Positions 9,040 to 17,600 of a stretch of 40,786 bases of DNA are shown here, piece by piece; positions within the stretch are counted from its first letter, which is position 1, and every line of letters starts with the position of its first letter. The notes under the pieces are model-generated. The model had not been told where the DNA came from, searched no databases, and saw only the letters and a list, made by a program, of their open reading frames with translations. Source of the DNA: Verrucomicrobiota bacterium (GTDB lineage Bacteria > Verrucomicrobiota > Kiritimatiellia > RFP12 > UBA1067); assembly GCA_022704145.1 (NCBI GenBank), contig JAKJGY010000016.1, positions 1 to 40,786 of the forward strand, written 5' to 3'. The translations under genes were made by a program, and so were the position numbers.

Positions 9040-9981
9040 TCAAGCCTCTGCGGGTACGAAATCGGGGTTTTGGGCGATGTGTCTGAGGAGGCACAGCAAT
9101 TTTCTCATCAAGGCGACGATGGCGACTTTAGGCGGTTTCCCGGCGTCGAGGAGGCGGCGGAACACGGCCCGGAGGATCTTGTTGTGGGCGCTCGCGGTCA
9201 CGGCGGCGAAGTAGAGGGATCTCCTGACAAGCCCGCGCCCCTTCCGGATGTGCCGCGGGCCGTCCATGGCCCCGCTCTGATCGCAGAGCGGGGCGAGGCC
9301 CGCGAGCTTCGCCAGCTTTTTGTCGTCCAGGGTCAGCAGCTCCGGCATCAGCGCGACCATCGCGAGGGCGGTGACCGGCCCGACACCCTTGACGAGCTGG
9401 AACCGCTTCAGGAGCGACGCGGCGGCCTCGTCCTCGGCGGCGGCCTCGCGGCACAGCCGTTCGAGCCGGGCGATCTGCTCGTCGTAGACGGCGACGACCG
9501 CGTCAACGGCGGCCGAACCCTCTTTCTCCCGGAGGTGCTCCAGGCGATTGCGGGCGCTCTCCCTGTCGCCGGCCAGTTGCGACCGCAACGTCCACAGCTC
9601 CTTGAGCTTGCGCTGACGATCCGAGGGGTGCGTGAGCGGCTCCGGCTTCTTGTCGTCGGCGGCCAGCGAGATGAGCCGGGCGTCGATCCTGTCTGTCTTC
9701 TCCAGCACCCCCCGGTGCTCGGCGTAACGCCGGACCTGCAGCGCGTTCAGCAGGCAGACCGGCTGTCCCTCCTCGCGGCAGACATCCAGGAGCGTACGCT
9801 CGTAGCCCCCCGTGGACTCGCAGCAGAACATCGCCGACGGGTCCTTGGCCTTGATCCTGCGCACCAGCCTGCGGATGGCGGCCGGCTTGTTGGCCACTTT
9901 GATCTCCTTCTCGCCCGGAATGAAAACGTCCAGGGAACACTTCGAAACGTCAACCCCGATATGGACTCTCTCTGTGGCCAT
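9040..9981 (-). CDS. IS110-family transposase (DEDD recombinase)
   Basis: This 313-residue protein is a complete IS110-type transposase. The N-terminal RuvC-like domain has D11 in GVDVSK, E55 in CCESTGG, and D97 and D100 in KTDRIDA. The C-terminal Tnp20 domain has the helix-hairpin-helix VKGVGPVTALAMVAL (near 197-211) and the conserved serine S236 in DQSGAMDG. Known family members excise and insert through a circular intermediate, directed by a bridge RNA encoded in a non-coding end. The start at 9981 is chosen because homologues begin with M-x-x-x-x-HIGVDVSK; the frame is open further upstream to 10113, but that part does not look like protein. No catalytic residue is missing, so the element may be active. 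Confidence 0.92.
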   Translation of the reverse strand: MATERVHIGVDVSKCSLDVFIPGEKEIKVANKPAAIRRLVRRIKAKDPSAMFCCESTGGYERTLLDVCREEGQPVCLLNALQVRRYAEHRGVLEKTDRIDARLISLAADDKKPEPLTHPSDRQRKLKELWTLRSQLAGDRESARNRLEHLREKEGSAAVDAVVAVYDEQIARLERLCREAAAEDEAAASLLKRFQLVKGVGPVTALAMVALMPELLTLDDKKLAKLAGLAPLCDQSGAMDGPRHIRKGRGLVRRSLYFAAVTASAHNKILRAVFRRLLDAGKPPKVAIVALMRKLLCLLRHIAQNPDFVPAEA

Positions 9982-10121
9982 GATGTATGATCTTCCTTGT
10001 CTTCGGGCTGGCGCTGATAACGCCGCCCAGGCAACTGTACGACCTGTACAAAACGGGGCGGAGGCCTGCGCTCCAATAACGGTGTCTCGCACCGAGGGCG
10101 AGCTCAAGCTCATCCGCCCAT

Positions 10122-10149
10122 CCCCGCCGAGGAGGCCTCCTCGGCGGGG
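10122..10149. repeat. 28-base perfect palindrome
   Basis: CCCCGCCGAGGAGG is followed directly by its reverse complement, with no loop. It lies about 140 bases upstream of the IS110 transposase start and next to a second perfect stem (10152-10177). Confidence 0.85.
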
Positions 10150-10151
10150 CC

Positions 10152-10177
10152 CTTTACGGGCACTGTCGCCCGTAAAG
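10152..10177. repeat. Perfect 10-base stem with 6-base loop
   Basis: CTTTACGGGC (10152-10161), loop ACTGTC, then GCCCGTAAAG (10168-10177). It is adjacent to the 28-base palindrome in the presumed left end of the IS110 element. Confidence 0.85.
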
Positions 10178-10214
10178 ACAGATGTACAATACCACTTTTC
10201 GGAGAGACAAGGGC

Positions 10215-10232
10215 GAGCGTCCCCGCGAGCCG
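10215..10232 (+). repeat. Dispersed repeat GAGCGTCCCCGCGAGCCG, right copy
   Basis: An exact 18-base match, inverted, to the copy at 8886-8903. The two copies flank the transposase. Just outside lies an inverted partner of the AAAGAAC-type repeat (10261-10276), giving nested inverted flanks. Confidence 0.7.
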
Positions 10233-10260
10233 CATGGTGGGTTATGCAATCGGATCCTTT

Positions 10261-10276
10261 TTGTGTTCTTTGTGGC
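10261..10276 (-). repeat. Dispersed repeat, GCCACAAAGAACACA type
   Basis: On the minus strand it reads GCCACAAAGAACACAA, related to the unit at 8791-8816 and in the opposite orientation. It lies directly after the stop of the ATPase remnant (10294), so the repeat borders the broken gene. Confidence 0.5.
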
Positions 10277-10293
10277 CATTTACAACTGGTCGG

Positions 10294-10695
10294 TCACCCG
10301 TTGTCCGCCAGCAACGGCGCGAGGAAATCCGCATGCGCATGGCCGAGCTTCTCGACCATGTAGAACGGGAGATTGAGTATCCGGCTCGAATAGGCTCGGC
10401 CGTCGGGCATCCTGCCGGACGCGTTGACCAACGACGGAGGTTCGGTGTTGATCTTGATCGCGAAATGGAGATCCTTTTCGAGGGTGAACTGATGGAGCGA
10501 GCGCAGGTTGCCGGTTTTCCCGGCTTTCACCTCGATGGGGATGATGCGCTGTCCGCAGGCGATCACATAGTCGACTTCGGCATTGGATGAGGCTTTTTCG
10601 CGCAACCAGTAATGAAGCTCCGGTTGTTTGTACGGGGGTTGGCGGTAGAGCAGGTGTTGCCCGACCATCGCCTGATTCAGCTCGGCGGTGGTCAT
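10294..10695 (-). pseudogene. Remnant of a DUF4143-type ATP-binding protein (C-terminal domain only)
   Basis: About 130 residues from MTTAELNQAMVGQHLLY match the C-terminal DUF4143 domain of AAA_14 ATPases, including YWLREKASSNAEVDYVI and IIPIEVKAGKTGNLRSLHQF. This is the PD-(D/E)XK-like pattern with D in EVDY and E-x-K in IEVKAG. Full-length relatives are around 400 residues and start with a P-loop ATPase; that part is absent. The frame continues upstream to 10884, but there it runs through the ParE-like gene in another frame. The fragment abuts the toxin gene on one side and a dispersed repeat on the other, so it looks like the leftover of a deletion. A free-standing functional protein is unlikely. 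Confidence 0.75.
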
Positions 10696-10699
10696 GCGT

Positions 10700-10912
10700 T
10701 CAACTCCTCTTGAAAATTCGACTCCGCCATTGATCCGGACGCCGATGCAGGTTGGAAACCGCAATGACGAGCAGCATGCCGCACTTGACCTGAAAGATGA
10801 CGCCATTGAGTTCCTCGGCGAAATCAAGACCGAGTCCCGGCTGGTACTCCTCGTAATACCGGACCGCGTCTTCGAACTCTTCATCCGCGCGAGGATGAAA
10901 GGCGAACCTCAT
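10700..10912 (-). pseudogene. ParE/RelE-family toxin with internal deletion
   Basis: The 70-residue product begins like a ParE-type toxin (FHPRADEEFEDAVRYYEEYQ, then PGLGLDFAEELNGVIFQ) and ends like one (LLVIAVSNLHRRPDQWRSR). The central strands that normally carry the RRxxLxRFPYxIxYRI-like segment, roughly 30 residues, are missing and the reading frame is kept. Family members are usually 95-100 residues. The start overlaps the antitoxin stop as ATGA (10909-10912), the usual arrangement for this addiction module. The toxin is probably inactive because the missing part forms the core sheet. A natural miniature variant is the alternative. Confidence 0.7.
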
Positions 10913-11142
10913 ACGGCATACGTTCCGCGGATTTTGGCGAACACCTCTTCGCCGGGGACGAGTTTGACCGTCCCGCCGTCGATTTCTTCGACGCGCCTTT
11001 CAGCCTCTATCGCCCAGAGCCGGTCAATATCGGGCAGGGTCGGCAGGTTCAGACTGGCGAGTATGCGGTCCACCAACCCGATGCGCTCATCGGCCGGAAG
11101 GTCGAGCGCCTCTTCAGCGACTCTGTCGGCCAGTGTCAGCAT
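10909..11142 (-). CDS. Antitoxin, addiction-module component (TIGR02574-like)
   Basis: This 77-residue acidic protein has the family pattern: an N-terminal helix with LDLPADERIGLVDRILASL (about 13-31), then a C-terminal EAERRVEEIDGGTVKLVPGE segment and EVFAKIR. Such proteins bind and neutralise a ParE/RelE-like toxin encoded directly downstream. The start has GAGGAG about seven bases upstream, and the gene overlaps the toxin by four bases. The antitoxin seems intact although the toxin is shortened. A possible -10 box is at 11167-11172. Confidence 0.85.
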   Translation of the reverse strand: MLTLADRVAEEALDLPADERIGLVDRILASLNLPTLPDIDRLWAIEAERRVEEIDGGTVKLVPGEEVFAKIRGTYAV

Positions 11143-11166
11143 GACTTGTCTCCTCTTTAGGCCCGT

Positions 11167-11172
11167 ACTATA
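11167..11172 (-). promoter_or_regulatory. Possible -10 box of the toxin-antitoxin operon
   Basis: TATAGT on the minus strand lies 24 bases before the antitoxin start. No convincing -35 hexamer is found at 16-18 bases, so this is a weak call. Confidence 0.3.
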
Positions 11173-11270
11173 CCACTTCGAGGCCGAACAGGCATTTCCG
11201 CGTCAATCGGCTGATGCGGGTTCTCTGCCGCACGATAAGATCGGACCCTTTGGCACTTCCCTTCGTTTCG

Positions 11271-12536
11271 TCACCGGGCGGGCGTGTTGCGCAGCATGTC
11301 GAGGTTCGCCTCGGCGAAGGCTTGGCCCATGAGGGCGAAGGTCTTGGCGCAGCCGAGGTAGTGGTAGCCGGCGTTGGAGGCGCCGCGCGCCCAGAGCGCG
11401 GTCTCGGCGGGGGAGATGAGCTTGGCCTCGTACTCCTTGAGATACTCGCGCTTCTGCGCCTCGGTCATCCGGCCGTCGGCGTTGGCGTGGTCCTTGTGTT
11501 TCGAATTCAGGTAATGGCCCATCTGGCGCACCTGGCCGCGCTTGTCGTCGATGGCGCCCAGCTCCTCGGACCAGAACGGGGCGGTCGGCACCGCGGCGAC
11601 GGTACCCTTGAACTCCGGCAGCAGCGACGGCGCGGCCATGGCCTCGCGGAAGGCGAGGGTTCCGGGGTTGGCGTTCTTGCCGCCCACGCCCATCACGCCG
11701 ATGACGAACGGCAGCTTCGGCGCGCCGAGATCCTTCCGCACGTCGCGGATGAAGCAGGCGAGCAGGCGGCTGTATTCCGCGTAGCGCGGCGTGGCGTCCT
11801 CTTTCTGCGGCTGCGGATAGACGTGGCCGTCCACCATGTCGTTCCAGCCCTGCAGCCAGACGAAGCCGGCGAGTTCGTAACCCGCCTCCTCGTCGTAGGC
11901 CGGGCAGACGCGCTTCGGGTCGGCGAGCACGCGCTTCACATGCTCCACCATGAGCCGGTAGAAGACGCCGGTTTCCCTCGCTTTGTCGGCCTTCCACTTC
12001 TCGATATCCTTCGGGATGCCGTGGCCTTCCTGCTTGGGGTAGTTCGCCTGCTGCCACGCGCTCAACGTGTACGGCCCGGCGCTCGGCGGGCGGAAGTCGG
12101 TGTGCAGGCTTCTGCCGCCCCACGCGGTCTTGATGATCAGCACCGGCTCCTGGAAGGCCTCTTCCATCGTCAGGCCGAAGGTGAACTCAGGGCCGATCTT
12201 GCCGCCGTCTTGAGTCGGCTTGTCACCGCGGGCGCCGAAGCCGGCGGTGAGCCGGCCGACGCCCTCGCCGTTGGCGCTGCCGTCGAACTTGCCGGTCAGA
12301 TAGGAGATCCACACGTGGTCGCAGACGCGCGGCTTGCCGCCCTCATCGCGCATCCGCTTGAGCAGCGGCGCGGTGGCCGGGTCGTCGCCGAGGTAGTCGA
12401 AGGTCTCGACCTTCGCGTGCCCTTCCATGTTCGACTGGCCGGCGAGGATGAAGACCTTCAGCGGCTTGGCCGCCGCGTGGCAGGCGATACCCGACAGGAG
12501 GCTCAAGGACACGACTGCGACCATCATGCGCTTCAT
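11271..12536 (-). CDS. Exported carbohydrate esterase, sialate O-acetylesterase-like (CE6/SASA)
   Basis: This 421-residue protein starts with a clear signal peptide (MKRMMVAVVSLSLLSGIACH, then AAAKP). The SGNH block I, ILAGQSNMEGH, places the nucleophile at S35. Further blocks are WGGRSL, FVWLQGWND (the oxyanion Gly/Asn region) and a C-terminal NAGYHYLG near residue 390 with the probable catalytic histidine. The family removes acetyl groups from xylan or sialic acid; substrate cannot be told from the sequence. The gene stands alone between the toxin-antitoxin module and the broken nucleotidyltransferase. Its start region overlaps the 3' end of that pseudogene. Confidence 0.88.
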   Translation of the reverse strand: MKRMMVAVVSLSLLSGIACHAAAKPLKVFILAGQSNMEGHAKVETFDYLGDDPATAPLLKRMRDEGGKPRVCDHVWISYLTGKFDGSANGEGVGRLTAGFGARGDKPTQDGGKIGPEFTFGLTMEEAFQEPVLIIKTAWGGRSLHTDFRPPSAGPYTLSAWQQANYPKQEGHGIPKDIEKWKADKARETGVFYRLMVEHVKRVLADPKRVCPAYDEEAGYELAGFVWLQGWNDMVDGHVYPQPQKEDATPRYAEYSRLLACFIRDVRKDLGAPKLPFVIGVMGVGGKNANPGTLAFREAMAAPSLLPEFKGTVAAVPTAPFWSEELGAIDDKRGQVRQMGHYLNSKHKDHANADGRMTEAQKREYLKEYEAKLISPAETALWARGASNAGYHYLGCAKTFALMGQAFAEANLDMLRNTPAR

Positions 12537-12852
12537 ACTCGACCCTTTCTGTATCCGGCGTTTATTGGACGGTGACGCCCGACTCTTCGATCAGCTCGTC
12601 GAGGCCCGCCCGGCGGATCGGCCGCATCGGGTTCTCTGAGCGCCACCTCGTAACCGGCGCGACGCAATGCCGCCGCGACGGCCGCAGGGTCGGAAGATCG
12701 GCATCGACGCCCAAGTCCACGTCCTCGGTGTAGCGAACGTAATTGAAGGCCGCCAGCGCGACAGCGCCGATCACGACGGCATCCACGCGATGGTGCCGCA
12801 AGATGGAGACGACCTCTTCGGCGGCGCGAAGGAGCGCGTCCGCGTCGCTCAT
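12533..12852 (-). pseudogene. Frameshifted nucleotidyltransferase (AbiEii/MNT-like)
   Basis: From ATG 12852 the frame gives MSDADALLRAAEEVVSILRH, then GAVALAAFNYVRYTEDVDLG, with the D-x-D metal motif of polymerase-beta-type nucleotidyltransferases. Near 12690, after DADLPTL, the expected continuation AVAAALRRAGYEVALREPDA is found in another frame, so a base appears to have been lost. The frame downstream of the shift stops at 12533, the original one at 12562, and both lack the usual C-terminal half. The ATG overlaps the stop of a small upstream frame as ATGA. Relatives act in toxin-antitoxin or abortive-infection modules. The copy is judged non-functional unless the shift is a sequence error. 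Confidence 0.65.
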
Positions 12853-13022
12853 GTGCGCCGCTCCGCGGCGGCGGGTCGAAGCCACTCAAACCGCCGGCCC
12901 ATCGTCAGCGCCGCACGGAGGCGGTCTTCGATCGACATCCTCCGCAACCGTTCCAGCTCCAGTTGGCGGGACTGCCTCGCACACCGGCTGTGGGCCGGCT
13001 TGTGTACGCTGTTCGCGTTCAT
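12849..13022 (-). CDS. Small protein upstream of the nucleotidyltransferase, possible partner
   Basis: From ATG 13022 this is a 57-residue basic peptide whose last 35 residues look like a real helical protein (LELERLRRMSIEDRLRAALT, then MGRRFEWLRPAAAERR). Its stop overlaps the nucleotidyltransferase start (12849-12852). Nucleotidyltransferase genes of this type often have a short helical partner upstream. The N-terminal 20 residues and the start codon are uncertain; the ribosome site is weak. It may itself be a shortened gene. I do not recognise the family. Confidence 0.4.
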   Translation of the reverse strand: MNANSVHKPAHSRCARQSRQLELERLRRMSIEDRLRAALTMGRRFEWLRPAAAERRT

Positions 13023-13196
13023 GTTGTCGTTACGTGTGCAACTTGAAGTCGCGTCTGACATGAGCAATCTAAGAACGTCCCTATCATACGGCGTTTCGCA
13101 CCCACCGTCAACGCACGGCGCCGCCACCAAAAACTGCGGGAGTCGCCGCCCGGCGCGCGCCAAACATGCGCAAGACGGCGCGCCCGAGCGGCCCGC

Positions 13197-13264
13197 GTGG
13201 AAGCGGGCCCTCCCTCATGGCATCAACGCTCGCCTGAGGAAACTGAGGGAGGGCCGGGTTCCAC
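13197..13264. terminator. Long inverted repeat downstream of the serine hydrolase gene
   Basis: The arms 13197-13217 and 13244-13264 pair over 21 positions with a three-base mismatch; the inner 12 bases, GGCCCTCCCTCA (13206-13217) and TGAGGGAGGGCC (13244-13255), are perfect. It lies nine bases after the stop of the gene at 13273-14457. A T tract is missing, so it is either a stem-only terminator or another dispersed repeat placed at a gene end. Confidence 0.5.
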
Positions 13265-13272
13265 CCCGGCCG

Positions 13273-14457
13273 TCACTGCCCGAGCGCCGCCGCCGCGGCG
13301 TCCTGGAAGGCGCGGCGCACGTCGGAGGCGTCGGAGTTGGGAAAGTTCGCGCGCTGCACCATCAGGATGTACGCGCGGCGCTTGACGGGGTCGAGCCACG
13401 CCTGCGTGCCGAACGCACCGCCGTGGCCGAACGAGCCGGGCGAGAGCGCGGCGGTCACGCCCTGCGGCTCGCGCACCACGCACACGCCGAGGCCCCAGCC
13501 GTTGCCCTCCGTGAAGCCGGTCTTCAGGCCGCCGCTGTGGACGCTGCTCAGCAGCGCGACGGTCTCGGGCTTCAGGTAGCAGCGGCCGTCGAGCGCGCCG
13601 TTGTTGAGCAACATGCGGCAGAAGCGCGCGTAGTCGGTCGCGGTCGAGTAGAGCCCGCCGTTCGCCGCCGGGAAGTGGTCGCGCCGCGCCGGGTCGACGT
13701 CGCGCCAGAACGGGACCTCCTGGAGCGCGCTGCCCTCACGCGCGTAGGGCTTCGCGAGGCGCGTGAGCTGCTCCTCGCTCAGGTAGAAGGCCGTGTCGGT
13801 CATGCCCAGCGGCCCGAAGAGGCGCGCCTGGAAAAAGTCGGGCAGGGACTGCCCGGAGACGATCTCGATCACGCGGCCGAGCGTGTTGATGCCCGACTGG
13901 CTGTACTGCCACTTCGTGCGCGGCTCGAACTGCAGCGGCTTGGACGCGAAGAGCGGGATCAGGTCCGCCAGCGTGCGCGCGCCGGCCAGTTCGGGGCGTG
14001 ACGCCTCGCCTAATCCCGAGGTGTGGGTCAGCAGATCCTTGAGCGTCAGGCTCGCGGGCTTGCCGGCCGGCGTCTTCAGGTCGGCCAGTTCCGGCACGTA
14101 CTTCGCGACGGGGTCGTCCACCTTCAGCCGGCCTTCATCCTGCAGCATCAGGAGCGCGACGGCGGTGACGGGCTTGGTCATGGAGGCGATCCAGTAGATG
14201 GTCTCCGGCCGCGCGGGCCGGCCGGCGGCGAGGTCGGCCTGGCCGAGGCAGCCGAGGTGCAGGAGGCGGTCGGGCGCGGCGACGAGCGTCACGGCGCCCG
14301 CGATCTCCTGCCTCTCCACGAAGGGCCGCAGCGCCTCGGCCACGGCGGGCAGTTCGGGCGGCTCGGCTGCGTGCAGCATCAGGCCGAAAGGCAGTACGAG
14401 GGTTGCGGCAAGCGGCAGGCGGGCGTTTGGCGGTCTTGTCTCGATTGAGGCTGTCAT
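13273..14457 (-). CDS. Serine hydrolase of the class C beta-lactamase / esterase family
   Basis: The 394-residue product has a basic start and a hydrophobic segment (LPLAATLVLPFGLMLHAAEP), so it is probably exported. The catalytic S-x-x-K is SMTK at 92-95. The second motif, normally Y-x-N, is YSQSG at 185-189, and the third, normally KTG or HxG, is HGGAFG near 338. This is the fold of penicillin-binding proteins, class C beta-lactamases and EstB-type esterases. The altered second motif and the HGG triad point to an esterase or peptidase rather than a resistance enzyme. It is transcribed alone or after the helicase-nuclease gene, which ends 164 bases upstream on the same strand. Confidence 0.88.
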   Translation of the reverse strand: MTASIETRPPNARLPLAATLVLPFGLMLHAAEPPELPAVAEALRPFVERQEIAGAVTLVAAPDRLLHLGCLGQADLAAGRPARPETIYWIASMTKPVTAVALLMLQDEGRLKVDDPVAKYVPELADLKTPAGKPASLTLKDLLTHTSGLGEASRPELAGARTLADLIPLFASKPLQFEPRTKWQYSQSGINTLGRVIEIVSGQSLPDFFQARLFGPLGMTDTAFYLSEEQLTRLAKPYAREGSALQEVPFWRDVDPARRDHFPAANGGLYSTATDYARFCRMLLNNGALDGRCYLKPETVALLSSVHSGGLKTGFTEGNGWGLGVCVVREPQGVTAALSPGSFGHGGAFGTQAWLDPVKRRAYILMVQRANFPNSDASDVRRAFQDAAAAALGQ

Positions 14458-14621
14458 GGCGCGTCCTTAATTGACCGGCAGGGTCATCGAGCAGTCCAGA
14501 AACAGCCACTGCTCCGGTAACTGCCCCCATATCTCCTCAAGTCAGGCAAGAGTTTCGCACATTTTGGATTGAGCGGCAAGCAGCCACTCGGTACCGATCC
14601 GGCCTTTGAGCTGGCTGCTCG

Positions 14622-17600
14622 TTAAGAAAACGACTTTTCAAGAAGCTCGTTCAGAACATCGACCGGTGTTTCTCCAAGCTTCCGGGGCAGGAGCGTGAAT
14701 TTGTTGACCCGGAGGAAGGTGTAGCCGTGACTTTCCAGCTCCAACTGGCGCTGCTTATCGTACTCCAAGTACTGCTGGTCAAAATTGTGAGCCGTAACCA
14801 TCTCGGGGTGTTGGGTGTGAAACTCGACGCCGTCGTATTCGATGATGAGGGATCTCTCCTTGCCGTTGCCGCAGAGGGTCATCAGAAAGTCAACGCGATA
14901 CTGCGGAATGTATTGATGGTACGCTTGCCGGATATACTTGCCGATCTCGAACTGCGCGACCAGACGGATCTGTCCGCGATGTTCTTGGAAGAATCTGGTT
15001 AGAATAAGCAGACGGTAGAGGTTCTTCTCGGCGGGCGAACCAAGTATGGTCTCGTCCGGCACATAAATGTCGCGCTTGGTCATTTCGTCGTAGATCGTCT
15101 TGTAATGCCGGAGGGCTTCGCCGAGCCGCGTATCCGAATACTTCTCCAGCGGCATACTGTGTACGAAGACCATGGTATCTCTGGCGCGGCTGAACCCGAC
15201 GTTGAGCCGCTGCATCTTAAGGCGATCGATGTTGTCGGCGCTGCCTCCGATCGCGGGGTAGATGTTCTTGAGGTCGGTGTTGTTCCCCGCCGTATCCTGC
15301 ACGAAGGAGTAGTAGATCAGATCCCGTTCCTCACCCTGTACGTCGCCGACGAACCACACCTTGAACTTATGGTCTCGCACCAGTTCCGTGTGGAAGGCCA
15401 ATTCCTGGCAGAGCTGTTGCATGCGCGCCGTCTGCTCCTTGAACGAGCAGATTACGCCTAACGTGCCTTTGTACCCGGACGTATGCAGCCTCTCCAGATC
15501 GGCTTTGACCGCTTCGATCTCGTCCAGGTTGATGTTCCGGCCCGCAGCGCCCTGTGTCTCCACGCGCAGAAACTTCAGGACCTCGCCGATCGGCTTGGTG
15601 CGAATCCGGTTCGGCACTAAGTCGATCTGTCTCTTGCGGTAGAAGAACTCGTTGGAGTAACTGATAATCTCCGGAAAACTACGAAAGTGGATGTTCAGAG
15701 AGTCCGAGTAGTTTCTCAGCGCAAAGGCGAACGACAGGGTCGAAGTCCGTACGCTGAAGGTCTTCAGCCATTCGCTTTGACCCGCCACAACCTCGTAACG
15801 CGGACTTGACTGCTGCTCCTCTTCCGATGGATTGCGCGAAGCACTCCCGGCGAGATCGGCGATCTCTTGCTCCGAAAGCGCCTGATTCATGTCGCTCGCG
15901 AAGTCGCGCAAGATAACCTTGAAGTACTGGGCGGCATAGCGCTCGGTCACATTGATCGCGCCGACGGCACCGTACTGGAGATCGTCGCCGAAGACGATGA
16001 CTTGCTTGGCTCGCAGCATCAGTGAGATCGAGTCTGCGATGGAAACCTGAGAGGCCTCGTCGATAATCAAGTAGTCGACCAAATCCGCAGTCATCGGAAA
16101 GTGGCGGGATATCTGCCCGGGCTCCGCGATCACGCACGTCAACGTGTCGAACAACGTTCTTGCCTGGTCTTTAGATATCCTGCGGCCACATCTGATCGCA
16201 TGGATGGTTTGCTGTACGGTGTTGGCGAAGTTCTGGAGCGCCTTAAAGCGGCCGTCCATACAGCGGTTCAGCAGCTTGCGGGTCTTCTCATAGAAGGACT
16301 CTATGGCCTGACGGGATGGGGCGCTACTGTCGGCGTGACGGGAGAGCTTGGCGTGAAGCGCCATGTACCGCCTCGCCTGAGCGGGTCTGTCAAAGGCTGA
16401 CGAAAAGACGCAAAGCGACCTGAGATCGTCAGGTTCGGCGCCGACAGCCGCCATCACAGGAGCATAGGCGGTGAACAGCTCGGACAGCGACGCGATATCC
16501 GCGTCCGTCAATTCCGCGAGAGCGGAAGACGCCGCGTTGATGAACGCATAGAGCGCGGGCCAGTCGCCGCTCCTCAAGCCAACCGCCTGCGCTACAGGTT
16601 CCAATCCGCGTGCCAGGGCGCGAAGGCCCTTGAGACGAAGGAGGTCATCGAGCTTGGCCCGTACCTCGCCCAAGGGAACAAGTCGATAATCCTTGCCAAA
16701 GTGCGAGTTCAACAACTCGCCCACCGCGTGGAACTCAAGGCTGTCGAGAGCGAGCAAACATACGGCGAGTCTGTCAGGAGACAGCGACCGGTGTCCGCCG
16801 ACCAAGTAATCCGGGTCAATCCAGCCGGTCGACGCTCGAAACTGTTCGACTCGCGTTCTTGCCGCCAGAAAAGGTTTAAGAGCGTCAGCGGCCGAAGACT
16901 CACAGGCCTTGGCCTCTACCTTAGGGAAGCGCTCTTTCAACTCCGTCCACTTCTGTTTGGCCTGAGCGCTACGCAAGAGGCCGCCAAGGAACTTCTTCTC
17001 GTGTCCGGCAATTGCTTGCAAGAGTTCGACCACCGCGCACAGCTCACCGAAGGTTGCGATACCTTCCAACGTGCAACAGGCGTCCGCAGGCACCGAGCCT
17101 CCGCTTGGCTTCATAGCGGACAACGGCTTATCGTGCAAACAGGCGGCAGAAATCTCACCTAAGCGCCTAGCAAACGCCTCGGTGCCGTCCGGTAACGGGA
17201 CGTCGAGTGTCAGCAGGTTCGGATCTAAGGTGGCGCACTCAGCGTGCAGCCGGTTACAGCGCCGGAGAAGCTCAGGCATCTCGTGTCGGCGTTCGGCAAG
17301 GTCGGCCAGCGCCTTGAGCGGCATCCTACAGGACTGACGGGCGAACAGGGCCGCCAACCGCGGCAGAGCCTCGGCATCGGCAGCCGATGAACGCGCGAGC
17401 TTGGGCACCAGTACTTCAGCCAAGTCGGTGCCGCCGCCGAACAGGTCGTTCTGAAGGACCACAAGCTCAAATAAGTCTTTGATATAGTCTGCGTAGTCCG
17501 CCGCTCCGTTCCAGAAGGCGTCATTGGCCGTCTCGATTTCCCCCAGCAGCGCGTCCCTGGTATTCGCGACGGCTTCGGGGTTCCCGGCTAGGTATCGACT

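Larger units (their letters stand above)
9982..10200 (-). ncRNA. Candidate IS110 leader / bridge RNA region
   Basis: IS110-group elements carry a structured RNA in the non-coding end upstream of the transposase, read in the same direction. The corresponding segment here is about 200 bases long and has two adjacent perfect hairpins: a 28-base palindrome at 10122-10149 (14-base arms beginning CCCCGCCGAGGAGG) and a second stem at 10152-10177 (CTTTACGGGC, six-base loop, GCCCGTAAAG). The position and structure fit. The exact RNA ends and the target- and donor-binding loops cannot be set from one copy. Confidence 0.4.

Noticed and set aside
13273..14457. Beta-lactamase resistance gene
   Set aside because: The second motif is YSQSG rather than Y-x-N and the third is HGG rather than KTG, so an esterase or peptidase of the same fold is more likely.
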